Part shown: one piece after another, positions 6,977 to 15,500 of the stretch | Position numbering within the stretch: the first letter of the stretch is position 1 | Layout: each line of letters begins with the position of its first letter | DNA from: CAIUMH01 sp037142475 | GTDB taxonomy: Bacteria > Actinomycetota > Acidimicrobiia > Acidimicrobiales > RAAP-2 | Direction: 5' to 3' | Assembly: GCA_037142475.1 (NCBI GenBank) | Contig: JBAXAR010000037.1 | Span: 1 to 17,350, forward strand | DNA: 17,350 nucleotides | Notes under the pieces: generated by a model | What the model was told of the DNA's origin: nothing | Seen by the model: the letters and a program-made list of their open reading frames with translations, nothing else | The model's database searches: none | Position numbers and translations under genes: made by a program

Positions 6977-8040
6977 CCGCATCGACACCTTCAAGTCCAT
7001 TCCTCGACGCGTGTCGAGGTCGGGTTCCGTCGCGCACCCCGGTTTGGTTCATGCGCCAAGCGGGACGCTCGCTGCCCGAGTACCGGGCCGCCCGGGGTAC
7101 CGGGTCGATCCTTGAGGCCATCGCCATCCCTGAGATCGCGGCCGAAGTGACGCTTCAGCCCGTTCGGCGCTACGGCGTCGACGCCGCAATTCTGTTCAGC
7201 GACATCGTGGTTCCCGTCGCGGCCATCGGTTTCGGCATCGATGTCGTCCCAGGGCGAGGCCCTGTGGCCGAACAGCCGTTTACCTCACGAGACGATCTGC
7301 AGAGGCTGCGACCGCTCGAACCAGACGTCGACATCCCTCATGTCGTCGAGACGGTCAAGATCCTTGCCGCAGAGCTCGACCCGGTCACCACGCCATTGAT
7401 CGGGTTCGCTGGAGCACCCTTCACTGTCGCGAGCTACCTCGTCGAAGGAGGGCCTTCTCGAACCTTCTCCAAGGTCAAGGCACTCATGCACACTGACCCT
7501 GCGCTCTGGACAGATCTTTGTGAGGCGCTTGCTGATCTCGCCATCGCCTTCATCACCGCCCAAGTCAACGCAGGGGCCCAGGCGCTCCAGCTCTTTGACT
7601 CATGGGCCGGGGCGCTCAGCCCCCACGAGTACCGCCGCTTCGCTCTCCCCTCGACGCAACGAGTCATGTCGGAGCTCGGAGCGCTCGGCGTGCCACGGAT
7701 CCTCTTTGGAGTTGGCACGGGAGAAATCCTGAGCTCGATGGCCACCTCAGGGGCCGACGTCATCGGCGTCGACTGGAGGGTTCCGCTCGATGACGCAACG
7801 CTACGGATTGGTGATCGACCCCTCCAGGGGAACCTTGATCCGGCGATCTGCCTCGCTCCGATCCCAGTGGTCGAGCAGGAGGCACGGGATGTTCTGCGCC
7901 GAGGAGCCCATGCGCCGGGCCATATCTTCAACCTTGGTCACGGCGTTCTCCCTGAAACAAATCCCGACACCATGAAGGCCGTGGTCGACCTAGTCCACGC
8001 CGAAGGTAGAGCAATCGCTGAGAAGGAGACGGCTCGATGA
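6973..8040 (+). CDS. hemE: Uroporphyrinogen III decarboxylase (HemE)
   Basis: HemE removes the four acetate carboxyls of uroporphyrinogen III to give coproporphyrinogen III in the cytoplasm without a cofactor. The protein is 355 residues, the usual length. The N-terminal signature FMRQAGRSLPEYR (26-38) supplies substrate-binding arginines; ILFSDI (73-78) contains the conserved Asp77 that holds the tetrapyrrole core; Tyr155 lies in TVASYLVEGG, and the C-terminal FNLGHGVLPETNPD (319-332) contains His323. It starts at GTG 6973, overlapping the preceding stop by 4 bases, with no clear ribosome binding site, so coupled translation is likely. It overlaps hemH by 4 bases (ATGA). The next two genes use or process its product. 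Confidence 0.97.
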   Translation: MTASTPSSPFLDACRGRVPSRTPVWFMRQAGRSLPEYRAARGTGSILEAIAIPEIAAEVTLQPVRRYGVDAAILFSDIVVPVAAIGFGIDVVPGRGPVAEQPFTSRDDLQRLRPLEPDVDIPHVVETVKILAAELDPVTTPLIGFAGAPFTVASYLVEGGPSRTFSKVKALMHTDPALWTDLCEALADLAIAFITAQVNAGAQALQLFDSWAGALSPHEYRRFALPSTQRVMSELGALGVPRILFGVGTGEILSSMATSGADVIGVDWRVPLDDATLRIGDRPLQGNLDPAICLAPIPVVEQEARDVLRRGAHAPGHIFNLGHGVLPETNPDTMKAVVDLVHAEGRAIAEKETAR

Positions 8041-8951
8041 GCGACGTCATCGGAGTTCTGGTTATGGCCTACGGCTCACCCGCCAATCGCGAGGAAGTCG
8101 AGCCGTATTACACAAAGATTCGTCATGGGCGAGCCCCCACCGCCGAGCAGCTCGCGGATCTCGTCCGTCGCTATGACGCCATCGGAGGCATCTCACCGCT
8201 CGGCGAGCGAACTGACGCACAAGTCCGCGGTTTGGCTGCGGCCCTTGAGAGGCGAGCACCGGGTCGCTTCGACGTCCGCTTCGGATCGAAGTACACCGAA
8301 CCCAGCATTGAGGTCGCCGCCCAATCTTTCATCGATGACGGCATCACCACCGTGGTGGGAATGACCCTGACCCCTCACTCGGCCACGATGGGCTCAGGGG
8401 AATATCTCAATCGGGCCGCCGTCGCCCTTGAGAGGCACGCCACGCTGATCAGAATCGACCAGTGGTACGACACAGCAGGGTTTGCTGAACTCATGGCGGC
8501 ACGCGTGCAGGACGCCATCGCCCAGATCCCCACTGAGCGAAGGGCTGGAGCACTCACCCTCTTCACCGCTCATTCGTTGCCCCAGCGAATCCTCGAGATT
8601 GGGGATCCCTACCCCGACCAGCTCGCTGACTCAGCCCAGAAAATAGCGGACGCTGCCGGAATCGGGGCCTACGAGATTGCCTGGCAGAGTGCTGGGCGAA
8701 CCCCTGACCCTTGGATCGGTCCTGACATCCTCGACGTCATCAAGGGCCTGCCAGAACGAGGCATCGACGCCGTGGTTATCTGCCCGGTCGGTTTCGTCGC
8801 CGATCACCTCGAAGTCCTCTATGACGTCGACGTCGAGGCACAGGCGGCGGCGGCCGCAGCTGGGATCGTTCTCACGAGAACAGCCTCGCTCAATGACGAC
8901 CCTCGTTTCCTTGATGTCCTCGCCACCCGCGTCCTTGAGGTGTCCGCCTAA
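8037..8951 (+). CDS. hemH: Ferrochelatase, probably coproporphyrin III-type (HemH/CpfC)
   Basis: This 304-residue protein inserts ferrous iron into a porphyrin. The order hemE-hemH-hemY without hemF/hemN here, and the actinobacterial setting, suggest the coproporphyrin-dependent route, in which the substrate is coproporphyrin III. The N-terminus VLVMAYGSP (7-15) and GGISPLGERT (50-59) strongly resemble Bacillus HemH, with Tyr12 at the position of the Bacillus metal-ligand Tyr. The catalytic His is His179 (TAHSLPQRI) and the catalytic Glu is Glu259 (FVADHLEVLYD). The only cysteine is Cys249, so the [2Fe-2S] cluster found in mycobacterial ferrochelatase cannot form, and there is no C-terminal extension. 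It overlaps hemE by 4 bases and ends 2 bases before hemY. Confidence 0.95.
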   Translation: MSDVIGVLVMAYGSPANREEVEPYYTKIRHGRAPTAEQLADLVRRYDAIGGISPLGERTDAQVRGLAAALERRAPGRFDVRFGSKYTEPSIEVAAQSFIDDGITTVVGMTLTPHSATMGSGEYLNRAAVALERHATLIRIDQWYDTAGFAELMAARVQDAIAQIPTERRAGALTLFTAHSLPQRILEIGDPYPDQLADSAQKIADAAGIGAYEIAWQSAGRTPDPWIGPDILDVIKGLPERGIDAVVICPVGFVADHLEVLYDVDVEAQAAAAAAGIVLTRTASLNDDPRFLDVLATRVLEVSA

Positions 8952-8953
8952 CC

Positions 8954-10477
8954 ATGGCGACACCGGGAAGCCGGGAAGTTGTCGTGGTCGGGGCCGGGAT
9001 CGCCGGGTTGACCGCCGCCTACGAGCTGACCGGAGGCAGGGTGCCGCTCGGCACGTCCGGTCCACTCGTGACGGTAATCGAGACGTCAGAGCGCGTGGGG
9101 GGGAAACTTGAGATGACCACCGTTGGTGGCATTCAGGTTGACGCTGGCCCCGATGGCGTCCTTGCCCGACGACGCGAGGCCGTCGATCTCTGCGAGGAAC
9201 TTGGGCTCTCGGGCGACCTACGCCCGATCGCCGCTTCCGGAGCCTCTGTCTGGGCCCGAGGGCGCCTCCGCTCCCTCCCCGAGAATCTGCAACTTGGCAT
9301 ACCCACCGACTGGAATGCCCTTCGCCGGAGCCGGGTCCTCAGCCCAGCGGGGCTCTTGAGGGCACTGCTTGACGTGATCGCCCCTCGCCCCGCCTCTCGA
9401 GGGCCCCTCCAAGACCGAACCATCGGTGCTCTCGTCGGGCGAAAACTTGGCCCCGAGGTGGTCTCGACCCTTGTCGACCCGATGATCGGAGGCATCATCG
9501 CCGGCCGGGTGGCTGAGATGAGTGCCGCCGCTATGTTTCCTCCTCTCCTCAGCGCCGCCCAGCAGCGCGGCGGCCTGATGGCCGCCCTGCGCCATCAATC
9601 GGCGCCGGTGGTGCCCGGACCGGCTCAGAGTCCATCTGGCGACTCTGAGAACGGCACCGACGCCGGCGGTGACGGAACCGAGGCGCCCGCATTCGTCACC
9701 TTGGAGGCCGGGATGGGATCACTCCCCGACGTTCTCCGCGCCCTCCTTGAGTCCCGAGGGGTCAGGTTTGTCATGGGCACCGAGATCTCCAGCCTACGGA
9801 GGCAACAGGGAACCCCAACCTCCTGGGCCGTCGAATCAGCAGCCACCACCACCTCAGCCGATGCGGTGATCCTTGCCACCCCATCGGCGGCAACGGCATC
9901 GATCCTCCGGCCTCTCGACCCTGAGGTGGCGGCGCTTCTCGACCAGATTGAGTACTCGAGCGTCGGGGTCATCACCTTCGAGTTCTCCGAAGGTACCGTC
10001 ACGCTGCCCGAGCACGGCACTGGTGTCTTAGTGCCTCCCGGTACACCGATTCCCATCGGGCCACGGGCCGGTGAGCGCTTCTTAACGACTGCGCTGACGT
10101 TCCTCGATCGAAAGTGGCCCCACCAGAAACGACCGGGACGCATTCTGCTCCGCACTTCAGTCGGACGGATTGATGACACTCGGATGGCGTCACTGTCAGA
10201 CGAGGCCTTGACCGCAGCAGCCCTCGACGAGATGGCCGTGCTCTTCGATGGGGTCGGCGTCCCCCTGGCATCTCGCGTCTCACGGTGGAACGAGTCGCTG
10301 CCGCAATACCGGGTGAACCACCTCATGCGAGTCGCAGGCATCGAGGCCGGCGTTGCCCGGCTCCCGGGTCTTGCAGTCTGTGGAGCGGCGTATCGAGGGG
10401 TCGGCGTCCCTGCCTGCATCGCCTCAGGAAGAGCGGCAGGTCGATCAATTTCTTCGGCACTCAATCTTGATCGATGA
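8954..10477 (+). CDS. hemY: Coproporphyrinogen/protoporphyrinogen oxidase (HemY/CgoX)
   Basis: This FAD enzyme of 507 residues oxidises coproporphyrinogen III to coproporphyrin III (CgoX) using oxygen; the older name is protoporphyrinogen oxidase HemY. The N-terminal FAD fold shows VVGAGIAGLTAAYEL (11-25) and an acidic strand end at ETSERVGGKLE (43-53). The C-terminal FAD motif is CGAAYRGVGVPACIASG (476-492). A low-complexity stretch with Gly, Ser and Asp (about 218-245) looks like a disordered loop. The ATG at 8954 follows the hemH stop by 2 bases, with GAGGTG about 10 bases upstream inside hemH. The stop overlaps lnt by 4 bases. The final enzyme of this route, coproheme decarboxylase ChdC/HemQ, is not in the window. 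Confidence 0.95.
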   Translation: MATPGSREVVVVGAGIAGLTAAYELTGGRVPLGTSGPLVTVIETSERVGGKLEMTTVGGIQVDAGPDGVLARRREAVDLCEELGLSGDLRPIAASGASVWARGRLRSLPENLQLGIPTDWNALRRSRVLSPAGLLRALLDVIAPRPASRGPLQDRTIGALVGRKLGPEVVSTLVDPMIGGIIAGRVAEMSAAAMFPPLLSAAQQRGGLMAALRHQSAPVVPGPAQSPSGDSENGTDAGGDGTEAPAFVTLEAGMGSLPDVLRALLESRGVRFVMGTEISSLRRQQGTPTSWAVESAATTTSADAVILATPSAATASILRPLDPEVAALLDQIEYSSVGVITFEFSEGTVTLPEHGTGVLVPPGTPIPIGPRAGERFLTTALTFLDRKWPHQKRPGRILLRTSVGRIDDTRMASLSDEALTAAALDEMAVLFDGVGVPLASRVSRWNESLPQYRVNHLMRVAGIEAGVARLPGLAVCGAAYRGVGVPACIASGRAAGRSISSALNLDR

Positions 10478-11982
10478 TGCTTTCTCGGCTCGCTCGATCT
10501 GTCACCGTGGCCTCGCTGCTCGCCGGGCTCCTCGGCGGGATCGTCGCATCGATGTCACTGCCACCGTTCGGATTCTGGCCTGTCGGAATCCTGGGGGTGG
10601 CAATGCTGCTGCTGGCATGCGAAGAGCATGCGATTTCCCGTCGCTCACTGACCGGGTTCGCCTTCGGTCTCGGATTATTCGTCCCAGGTTTGTGGTGGGC
10701 ACAGCACTTCAATTGGTACGGCGCCCTCGTTCTCATGGGTATCGAGGCGCTCTTCTTTGCCGCAGCGGGTGCGGCAATGACGCCGGGACGAGGTCGGACG
10801 CTCAGCGCGATCGGCGCCCTCACCTTGGCCGAGCTCCTCCGTGAACGATGGCCGCTCGGTGGCCTCCCGATCGGGGGTCTGCCCTTAGGACAGACCAATG
10901 GGCCTCTCCTCGACATCGCCCGACTTGGAGGTCCGGTCGGCATCATGATGGCAATCGTCGTCGCGGCAGCCGGTGCTCGGATCCTCAGCACCTCGCTTGC
11001 CGCGAGAGCCGGAAACGGCTCTGACGCTGCCAGAAGGGCCGTCCACGGCCTCGGCCTCCTCGGCGTCGTGGTCGTCGTCGGGCTGACCGGGTTCCTGAGT
11101 CCCTCGGGCGGCACACCAACGCGCCTCGTGGCGACCGCCGCCGTCCAAGGTGGCGGTGAACGAGGAACGTCGGCCCAGCAGGTAGATCCAGCATCGGTGA
11201 CTGATGCCACGCTCAGGGCCACCGAAGCCGTTCCCCCGGGCACCGCACTCACCGTCCTGCCCGAGGACGTCGTCGGCCTCAGCACTCGATTCGCAGGTTC
11301 CCCCGAGCAGGCGGCCCTGTCGACTCAGGCACGACGGATCTCAACCACCCTCCTCGCCGGCGTCACCACGCCACACGGTGTCTCACAGTTCGACAACTTC
11401 GTGGTCGCATTCGACGCTGAAGGCCAGGTGACAGGACGAGTTCTCAAGGTCCACCGTGTCCCCTTCGGCGAATACGTCCCCGCTCGGGGCCTGTTCTCGA
11501 GGGTCGCCGACCTCAGCGGTGTCGCACGCGATGCCACCGTCGGCACCGGCCACGAGGTCCTCACGACCGCCGCTGGCCGGCTCGGTATTCTCATTTCCTT
11601 CGAAGTCTTCTTCTCTGATCGAAGTGCAGACGTCGTGCATCACGGCGCTGAATTGCTGGTGGTCCCGACGAACACCACTTCCTATCCCTCAGCCCAGATG
11701 CCTGCACAGGAGCTCGCTGCCGCTCAGATCCAAGCGGTCGAGCGAGGGAGAGACCTCGTCCAGGCGTCACCCACGGGCTACAGCGCATTCATCTCGAACG
11801 ATGGGGTCGTCACGAGTCGAACCGCGCTGAGCAAGCAAGTCGCACTCCTCGGTACCGTCGCCCTTCGAGATGGAGACACCGCCTATACGCGATGTGGCGA
11901 CCTGCCGCTCATCATTGTCGCCGCGGCCTGCCTTCTCGCCGGCCAAGTTCGTGCCCGGCGCAAGACTCAGTCGTCCTCGTAG
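10474..11982 (+). CDS. lnt: Apolipoprotein N-acyltransferase homologue with Ser at the catalytic Cys position
   Basis: Lnt adds a third acyl chain to the N-terminal Cys of lipoproteins at the outer face of the cytoplasmic membrane, through a Glu-Lys-Cys nitrilase-type triad. This 502-residue protein has the family layout: several N-terminal helices (about 10-205, with LPPFGFWPVG early on), a nitrilase-like domain (about 218-465) and one C-terminal helix (about 477-490). Glu264 (VLPEDVV) and Lys325 (RVLKVHRVPFGEYVP) match two triad residues, and the supporting Glu333 and Glu377 are present. The nucleophile position, normally Cys in a CYE/CFE motif, is Ser375 in ISFEVFF (codon TCC, 11596-11598). 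It may be inactive, altered or a paralogue of a true Lnt elsewhere. The ATG overlaps the hemY stop, and its 3' end overlaps a convergent gene by 16 bases. Confidence 0.9.
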   Translation: MMLSRLARSVTVASLLAGLLGGIVASMSLPPFGFWPVGILGVAMLLLACEEHAISRRSLTGFAFGLGLFVPGLWWAQHFNWYGALVLMGIEALFFAAAGAAMTPGRGRTLSAIGALTLAELLRERWPLGGLPIGGLPLGQTNGPLLDIARLGGPVGIMMAIVVAAAGARILSTSLAARAGNGSDAARRAVHGLGLLGVVVVVGLTGFLSPSGGTPTRLVATAAVQGGGERGTSAQQVDPASVTDATLRATEAVPPGTALTVLPEDVVGLSTRFAGSPEQAALSTQARRISTTLLAGVTTPHGVSQFDNFVVAFDAEGQVTGRVLKVHRVPFGEYVPARGLFSRVADLSGVARDATVGTGHEVLTTAAGRLGILISFEVFFSDRSADVVHHGAELLVVPTNTTSYPSAQMPAQELAAAQIQAVERGRDLVQASPTGYSAFISNDGVVTSRTALSKQVALLGTVALRDGDTAYTRCGDLPLIIVAAACLLAGQVRARRKTQSSS

Positions 11983-12467
11983 TAGCCAGAGTGGATGTAG
12001 ACGCAGGGGATTCCCTCAGCGACGTACATCGCGTGGTTCTGAGGGTCGTCCTCGAGCGCCAACTGAATGTCGTGGCCGGTGGCCCGTAGGTCCTCGACCA
12101 CCGCTCGCTTGAACGCGGTGACGTGGGAGTAATCACCCCAATCACGCATGATCAGTAGATCCCAGCGAAGACCAAAGTGTTCCAGCCAGGCAAGGGTCTG
12201 AGGTCGAACCCGCAGTGGCCGGCCCGTCAGAAGGACCACCTGGAGGCTGGAGTCGAGGAGTTCAAGCAATCGAGCGATTTCCTCGATGATTGCGTCCTCG
12301 CCGCAGGCCTCGAAGAAGGCGTCCCAGTTACGACGACCTCGCTCGAGAAAGTGCTGGCGGCTTGTTGCGTCCGAAAGAACGCCGTCGATATCAAAGACAA
12401 CAGTGCGGCCCGGATCGAGTGGCTTCTCGCGGTAGCGCCAGTTTCCGATCAGTTCAGGAGCAGTCAT
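11967..12467 (-). CDS. HAD-superfamily phosphatase, polynucleotide-kinase 3'-phosphatase-like
   Basis: This 166-residue protein shows all HAD motifs: nucleophile Asp26 and acid/base Asp28 in VVFDIDGVLSD (23-33), Thr81 in LLTGRP (79-84), Lys120 in TAFKRAVVEDL, and the metal-binding acids in ALEDDPQN (137-144). The compact single-domain form with an ISGDRW-like RDW segment (108-110) resembles the phosphatase half of T4 Pnkp-type proteins, but no kinase or ligase domain is attached or adjacent, so the substrate is unknown. The ATG at 12467 has only a weak ribosome binding site. The gene converges on lnt, overlapping by 16 bases, and diverges from the MprF-like gene across 71 bases carrying a strong inverted repeat, so the two may share regulation. 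Confidence 0.8.
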   Translation of the reverse strand: MTAPELIGNWRYREKPLDPGRTVVFDIDGVLSDATSRQHFLERGRRNWDAFFEACGEDAIIEEIARLLELLDSSLQVVLLTGRPLRVRPQTLAWLEHFGLRWDLLIMRDWGDYSHVTAFKRAVVEDLRATGHDIQLALEDDPQNHAMYVAEGIPCVYIHSGYYEDD

Positions 12468-12487
12468 CGTGGCTCAACTCTACCGGC

Positions 12488-12514
12488 GCGTGCCGGCCTC
12501 TCAGGCTGGCACGC
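12488..12514. repeat. 12-bp inverted repeat between divergent HAD and MprF-like genes
   Basis: GCGTGCCGGCCT (12488-12499) and AGGCTGGCACGC (12503-12514) pair over 12 positions around a 3-base CTC loop, with a single G-T pair. It lies in the 71-base divergent gap, 24 bases before the MprF-like start and 20 bases before the HAD start. In plus-strand RNA the odd pair is a G-U wobble, so the stem would be continuous. There is no T-run on either side, which argues against a terminator. A shared operator or a leader hairpin controlling the MprF-like gene are the main options. Confidence 0.7.
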
Positions 12515-12538
12515 ATCAGGGGTAAGGAAGGTGACACC

Positions 12539-15500
12539 ATGGGGTCAATGAGTTTCAGCCCCCCTACCGAGCACCGCCTTGAGATCGCTGTACCGCTCGG
12601 GAGCCGTGTCCTCGTCAAGGCTGATCTTCTTCTCACCCCCACGCCGACAGCTGGTTCCGAGGCATCGGTTTCCTCGGTGGCTCACGAGTTAGACCGATGG
12701 CAGGGAACCGGCATCGTGATCATTGCCGGCAACCTGTTCGACACTCCCGGTAGCGGTGACGTCGCCACCACCCTCGCCGCTCACCCACGGTTCACCGATT
12801 CGATTGGCTCGTTCCTGACCATCTCAGGTCGTCGGGTGATCGTCATTCCCGGGTCAAGGGACGTTTCGCTGCTCGGCTCGCCGGGGCAGGCGTTGCTTGA
12901 GGATACGGGGATCGAAGTGAGCACGAGTGTCGTCCTTGAGTGCCAGACCGGCGCGGGAGTCCGAGATGTTCTCGTCTCTGCTGAACAGTCCGGAGATTCC
13001 TCATTGACGGGCCTGCTCGATGACGAACGTTCCCGGCCGTGGTTCGACGACATCGACCGCCTCGAGGACCCAGCCCTCGCTCGACGATTTTCGAGTTCAC
13101 GGACCATCTACCGTCGATTCTCGAGATTTCTTTGGGTTCCGCCGGTGGTCGCCTTGTTGGCGGCGATCATCACCAGCTTCACCTTCGTGGCGACCAATCT
13201 CGAGCGCATCGATCGCGGCCACCGGGTCATTGTCAGGGTGACCACTGCCCCCTGGCACCTTCGGCTGCTCCTGATTGTGGCCTCCATCGTGATCGCCGAG
13301 ATCGGCGTCGGCATTGTCGCCACCGTCTTGGTTCGCCGACGGTTCAAGAACCGAGAGGGCGCCGTATCGGTCCCAGCAGACCGGGGTTCGGTGGCGGAAA
13401 GTGGGACCGCTGATCAAACATCGCTCGACACCACTCGGGCTTGGCTGGCAGGCGGTGGTGTTGGGGCGGTCGTCGGCGGAATGATGACGGCATCGCTCAC
13501 CCACCTCGATGCCGGGTTCTTCTGCTCACCTGGCGCAACAGCCGACGTCGCCCGAGAGCACCATGGCCGATTCGGCGCAGCCCCCGTGTTTGTCACGCAC
13601 CGCCAGGAGTCCGGCCTTGAGATCGAAACTGGCGCTGATCTTCACGTGATGCTGGTCCTCCGAGACGAGATGCTCCCGCCCCAGTCACGGATAGAAGGAC
13701 TCATCGCCGGCGAGGCGGCACGACCAACCCCACCATCGGCACCTGGAGTTCGAAGGGTGGCTTCGTGGCCCACTGGTGGGAGCTGGCCTCCCCCGCCTGA
13801 CTTTGCCGCCACCCAGCGAATGACCCGGCGAGTGCGCCGCATTGGCGCAGCCTCGATCTTCATCACCGGACTCCTCGACCTCCTGACGGCGGTCGTCCCG
13901 CCCCTCCGAGGGAGGCTCCACACGGTATTGACCTACCTGCCACTGGGGGTCTCGCAGAGTGCCGCGGTTGCGGTGGCCTTCATCGGACTCGCCTTAGTGA
14001 TGCTGTCCCGAGGGGTATTACGGGGGCAGCGTCGGGCGTGGCTCACTGCCGTGTTGCTCCTGGCCGGCTCGACCGCCTTGCACCTCGCCCACGCCGCGAG
14101 TTTCGGATCGGTAGCGATCACCATCGCCGTCCTGGGTTTTCTTGTCATCCAGCGACGGCGCTTCACTGGAACCACCGACCGTCAGTCGCTGTCGGCTGCA
14201 CTTCCTGTGGTTGGGATCGTTCTCGGAGTGGCAATCAGCGCCGCCTTCCTCGGTGTCGAACTCTCCAACCTTCGTACCGGGGCCCTCCCGGCATGGCCAC
14301 TCGTGCTTCTTGGGGTCACCGAGCGCCTCATTGGTCTCACCACGGTCGTCCTTCCCGACAGGATTGATGACTTCGTGTACCCCACGATGCTGGCAGTTGG
14401 AATCGGCGTGATCGCCACACTGCTCTACCTCGCGACCCGGCCCGTGGTCGACCGGCGTCTCTCCGAGCACCACTCGGGCCCGGAGCGCAGGGCGGCACAA
14501 GTCCGAGCCCGCGACATCGTTCGTCGACACGGACGCGGCACGCTCGACTACTTCGCATTGCGCGACGACAAACAGTTCTTCTTCTACGGAGACTCGGTGG
14601 TCGCCTATGCCGTCTATGGAGGAATCTGCCTCGTGTCGCCAGACCCGATCGGCCCCGTGGCGGAGCAAACCCAGGTATGGGGATCCTTTCGCTCCTTCTG
14701 CGATGCCCACGGCTGGGGGGTCGCAGTCGTGGGGGCCGGCGAGCAGTGGCTTCCGATCTACGACCAGTGCGGGATGCGGTGGCTCTACCTCGGCGATGAG
14801 GCCGTGGTCGATCCTCAGACCTTCTCGCTCGATGGGGGCAAGATGAAGGGGCTTCGACAGGCAAACACCCGCCTTGCTCGCTACGGCTACACCGTCGAAT
14901 TCTTGGATCCCTCCAGCATCGATCCGGCTCGGGTCCCCGTTCTTGCCGAGCTGATGGGGATGAATCGCCGAGGTGAGGACGAACGGGGCTTCTCGATGAT
15001 GCTCGGACGCCTCTTCGACCCCAAGGACACCGGCTTGCTCCTGACCATCGTGGCTGACGCCGAAGGACGACCGGCGGCGATGTGCCAATTCGTTCCCTCA
15101 CCCGCCATCGGCGGCTATTCCCTTGACCTCATGCGCAGAGATCCTGGCGAGCACCCCAATGGCCTGCTCGACTATGCCCTGTGTCAGACGATTGCCCACC
15201 TCAAGGCCACGGGGGCCACCGGGCTGTCCTTGAACTTCTCGGCCTTTCGATCCATCCTCGATGGAGAGAAGGGCAGTGGAACCACCCAAAGGATCGAACG
15301 GTGGGGGCTGAAGAAGCTCTCGTCGATCCTCCCCATCGAGACCCTCTGGCGGTTCAACGAGAAGTACATGCCGATCTGGTTGGCTCGCTACCTCGTCTAC
15401 GCCTCGCCTGAGGCATTCGTGCCGACTGTCGCGGCAAGTCTGCGAGCGGAGTCCCTGACCGAGATCCCAGTCATTGGACGTTTTCTCACCCAAGACCCCA

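Noticed and set aside
9625..11285. Two minus-strand open frames (279 and 274 codons) opposite hemY and lnt
   Set aside because: Low-complexity Ser/Arg/Pro/Ala composition with no family resemblance; shadows of the real genes.
12488..12514. Reading the inverted repeat as an intrinsic terminator
   Set aside because: No T-run follows on either strand, and it lies between divergent, not convergent, genes.
12290..12538. Upstream extension of the MprF-like frame
   Set aside because: The extra 83 residues are Arg-rich, antisense to the HAD gene, and the ATG at 12539 has a good ribosome binding site.
14018..15088. Minus-strand open frame of 356 codons opposite the MprF-like gene
   Set aside because: No recognisable motif, unusual composition (His, Gly, Glu-rich), and entirely inside the conserved DUF2156 coding region.
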